Source of the DNA: an uncultured Clostridium sp.
Lineage (GTDB): Bacteria > Bacillota_A > Clostridia > TANB77 > CAG-508
DNA: 7,509 nucleotides
Assembly: GCA_946491915.1 (NCBI GenBank)
Contig: CAMLYR010000071.1
Coordinates: forward strand, 1-7,509
Direction: 5' to 3'
Both the position numbers and the translations under genes were made by a program. A model generated the notes under the pieces. It did no database searches and was not told the DNA's origin. It worked only from the letters and a program-made list of their open reading frames with translations. Position 1 is the first letter of the stretch. The number at the start of each line of letters is the position of its first letter. Of the stretch, positions 5,834 through 7,509 are shown one piece after another.

Positions 5834-7270
5834 ATGTCTAAATATTATGCAAGTATCGGTTTAGAAATGCATTGTGAAGGTTCAAAAATTAAATCAAAAG
5901 TATTTTCTCCTGCAAAAAATGCATATAGTGATCTTCCAAATGAAAATGTGGTAGCAATTGACATGGCATTTCCAGGAGTTCTTCCAGTTGTAAATAAAGA
6001 AGCTGTAAGGATGTCTATTATGATGTCATCTATATTACATGCTAGAATTCCTGAATATATGTACTTTGAAAGAAAAAATTATTTTTATCCAGATCTTCCG
6101 AAAGGATATCAAATAACACAAAATCCTCCAGAAGAATGTGTTGGAAATGGTGGATATATTGATATAGAAAGAGAAGATGGGACTACTTTTAGAGTTGATA
6201 TTGATAATTTCCATTTAGAAGAAGATACAGCGAGAAGTACACATCTTTTTAATACAACAACTTTAAATTATAATAGAGCTTGTGCACCATTATTTGAATT
6301 AGTTACAAAACCATGTTTACATTCTGCAGATGATGCAGTAGCATTTTTAGAATATATTAAAGCAATATATCAATATTGTGATATTTCAGAAGCAGATCCT
6401 AAAAAAGGTCAAATTAGATGTGATGTTAATGTTTCAATAAGTGATGATGAAAATACTTTAGGTACAAAAGTAGAAATGAAAAATGTTAACTCATTTTCTA
6501 ATATTAGAGATGCTATTAATTATGAAATTGACAGACAATCTGATTTGAAAGATGCTGGAAGATATGATGAAGTTGTTCAAGAAACTAGAAGATGGGATGA
6601 AGAAAGTGGAAGAACAATTCCAATGCGTAGTAAAGAAGATGTATTAGATTATAAGTACTTTGTTGAACCAAATATTCCTAAATACAAACTTGATTCTAAA
6701 TGGATAGAAGAAATTCAATCATCTATTCCAGAATTACCTTATGAAAGAAAAGAGAAATATATAAATGAATTAGGTTTATCATCTAAGGATGCTAAGAAAT
6801 TAATTAAAGATAAAGCTATATCTGATTACTTTGATACATGTATAAAGTTAGGAATTGAAGCTAAAGAGGCTTGTAATTGGGTTAATGAAAATATTATTGC
6901 ATATATGAATAAGAATGAAATAGAGATTAATGATATATATTTAACTCCAGAGATGTTAAAGTCTATATTAGATAAACAAAAAGAAGGAATTATTTCTTCT
7001 AAACAGGCAAAAGAAGTTTTTAACAAAGTTTTAGATGAGAAAAAAGAACCAAGTAATTTTATTAGTAAAGAAAATGCTCAAATATCAGATTCTCGTGAAC
7101 TGGAAAAAATAATAGATGATATTATAAGTTCTAATCCTACTCAAGTGGAACAATATAAAGGAGGAAAAGATAGACTATTTGATTTCTTTGTTGGACAAGT
7201 TATGAAAAATACGAGAGGAAAAGCAAATCCGATTATAACTAAAGAGATATTACATAAAAAATTAGATTAA
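5834..7270 (+). CDS. gatB: Asp-tRNA(Asn)/Glu-tRNA(Gln) amidotransferase subunit B
   Basis: GatB binds the misacylated Glu-tRNA(Gln) or Asp-tRNA(Asn), phosphorylates the side chain with ATP and uses ammonia from GatA to make the amide. The 478-residue product shows IGLEMH (E11, H13), ERKNYFYPDLPKGYQ (79-93), the metal-binding HLEED (127-131), RCDVNVS, VEMKNVNSF, ETRRWDEESGRT and DYKYFVEPNIP. A helical and YqeY-like C-terminal tail of about 160 residues binds tRNA. The four-Cys zinc motif of some GatB proteins is absent (SPAKNAYSDLPNENVVAIDMAFPG region), as in other Firmicute-type GatB. The usual PLIEIVSEPD is PLFELVTKPC (152-161), keeping E155 but changing the two acidic residues after it, so the protein is somewhat divergent. 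It is the last gene of gatCAB. I see no convincing plus-strand terminator after it. Confidence 0.95.
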   Translation: MSKYYASIGLEMHCEGSKIKSKVFSPAKNAYSDLPNENVVAIDMAFPGVLPVVNKEAVRMSIMMSSILHARIPEYMYFERKNYFYPDLPKGYQITQNPPEECVGNGGYIDIEREDGTTFRVDIDNFHLEEDTARSTHLFNTTTLNYNRACAPLFELVTKPCLHSADDAVAFLEYIKAIYQYCDISEADPKKGQIRCDVNVSISDDENTLGTKVEMKNVNSFSNIRDAINYEIDRQSDLKDAGRYDEVVQETRRWDEESGRTIPMRSKEDVLDYKYFVEPNIPKYKLDSKWIEEIQSSIPELPYERKEKYINELGLSSKDAKKLIKDKAISDYFDTCIKLGIEAKEACNWVNENIIAYMNKNEIEINDIYLTPEMLKSILDKQKEGIISSKQAKEVFNKVLDEKKEPSNFISKENAQISDSRELEKIIDDIISSNPTQVEQYKGGKDRLFDFFVGQVMKNTRGKANPIITKEILHKKLD

Positions 7271-7326
7271 AAAATTATAATAGTATTAATCAAAACTAAA
7301 AAAGTAATTGATTTTAATAATAGAAA
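7271..7326. other. AT-rich intergenic stretch after gatB
   Basis: It contains only an imperfect, weak inverted repeat (7285-7293 against 7308-7318, with a bulge) and no clear T tract. It holds no gene that I can support. Confidence 0.5.
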
Positions 7327-7349
7327 TAGCCTAGATATATTCTAGGCTA
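7327..7349 (-). terminator. Hairpin terminator of the minus-strand gene
   Basis: A perfect 9-base inverted repeat, TAGCCTAGA and TCTAGGCTA, encloses a 5-base TATAT loop. Read on the minus strand it lies three bases after the TGA of the reading frame ending at 7353 and is followed by TTTCTATTATT, a T-rich tail. On the plus strand it is followed by AAAATCATT, so it fits the minus-strand gene better than gatB, although it may hinder readthrough in both directions. Confidence 0.65.
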
Positions 7350-7352
7350 AAA

Positions 7353-7508
7353 TCATTCTGTAATACAATCAATTTTAAACCCATTAAATTCAATAAAATC
7401 TTTTTCTAGATATTCTTCAATAGTAGATTTATCAATAATTAAAGTATTACAATGTTTTATTAAATATCTTAAATACTTTTCATCTTCTTTAAAACAAACA
7501 AAATACAT
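7353..7508 (-). CDS. Short hypothetical protein or C-terminus of a longer one
   Basis: On the minus strand an ATG at 7508 opens a 51-residue frame starting MYFVCFKEDEKYLRYLIKHC and ending FKIDCITE before a TGA. The composition is Firmicute-like, rich in Lys, Glu, Ile and Phe. Predicted structure is helix (EKYLRYLIKH), strand (NTLIID), helix (TIEEYLEKDF), then strand. I do not recognise a family. The hairpin at 7327-7349 just after the stop supports it as a real gene end. The start is one base from the window edge, so whether this ATG is the true start or an internal Met of a longer, cut gene cannot be decided. It converges on gatB, with 82 bases between the stops. Confidence 0.55.
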   Translation of the reverse strand: MYFVCFKEDEKYLRYLIKHCNTLIIDKSTIEEYLEKDFIEFNGFKIDCITE

Positions 7509-7509
7509 C

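Noticed and set aside
5896..5970. Loss of the GatB zinc-binding cysteines as a novelty
   Set aside because: Firmicute GatB proteins such as that of Staphylococcus also lack them, so this is normal for the group.
7285..7318. Plus-strand terminator for gatB
   Set aside because: The inverted repeat is imperfect and A/T only apart from one G-C pair, with no following T run.
1..7509. CRISPR arrays, tRNA or rRNA genes, insertion sequences
   Set aside because: I saw no regularly spaced repeats, no tRNA-like cloverleaf signature, and no transposase or terminal inverted repeats in the window.

Overview
This is a low-GC, AT-rich bacterial window with strong AGGAGG-type ribosome binding sites, a textbook sigma-A promoter and the standard genetic code (TGG encodes Trp; TGA is a stop). 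Codon use, the GatC-GatA-GatB gene order and the protein sequences point to a Firmicute (Clostridia or a related gut-type Bacilli lineage). No species can be named from the sequence alone.

Left part, about 1-3912: four plus-strand genes closely spaced as one transcription unit that enters from upstream. They are the C-terminal part of a NodU/CmcH-type carbamoyltransferase (cut by the window edge), a radical SAM enzyme with a cysteine-rich SPASM domain, a soluble eukaryotic-like protein kinase with unusual catalytic-loop and DFG motifs, and a Gfo/Idh/MocA-type oxidoreductase in which the usual catalytic His is Asn. This mixture of carbamoyl transfer, radical chemistry, phosphotransfer and NAD(P)-dependent redox looks like a small biosynthetic or tailoring cluster whose product I cannot identify. 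I saw no obvious precursor peptide inside the window, but the cluster continues upstream. It ends in a strong intrinsic terminator at 3926-3967.

Right part, about 4013-7270: a housekeeping operon, gatC-gatA-gatB, with its own promoter (TTGACA, 17-base spacer, TATATT) and a short leader. Each junction has the stop codon directly abutting the next ATG. Its product is the tRNA-dependent amidotransferase that makes Gln-tRNA(Gln) and/or Asn-tRNA(Asn). GatA keeps the Lys-Ser-Ser triad but has Asp in place of Gly just before the nucleophilic Ser.

Extreme right, 7327-7508: a short minus-strand reading frame of 51 codons, possibly the C-terminus of a longer gene, followed by a hairpin that works as a terminator on its strand. 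It converges on gatB.

The accessory cluster and the gat operon appear to be separate transcription units. The terminator-promoter region at 3913-4075 marks the boundary between them.
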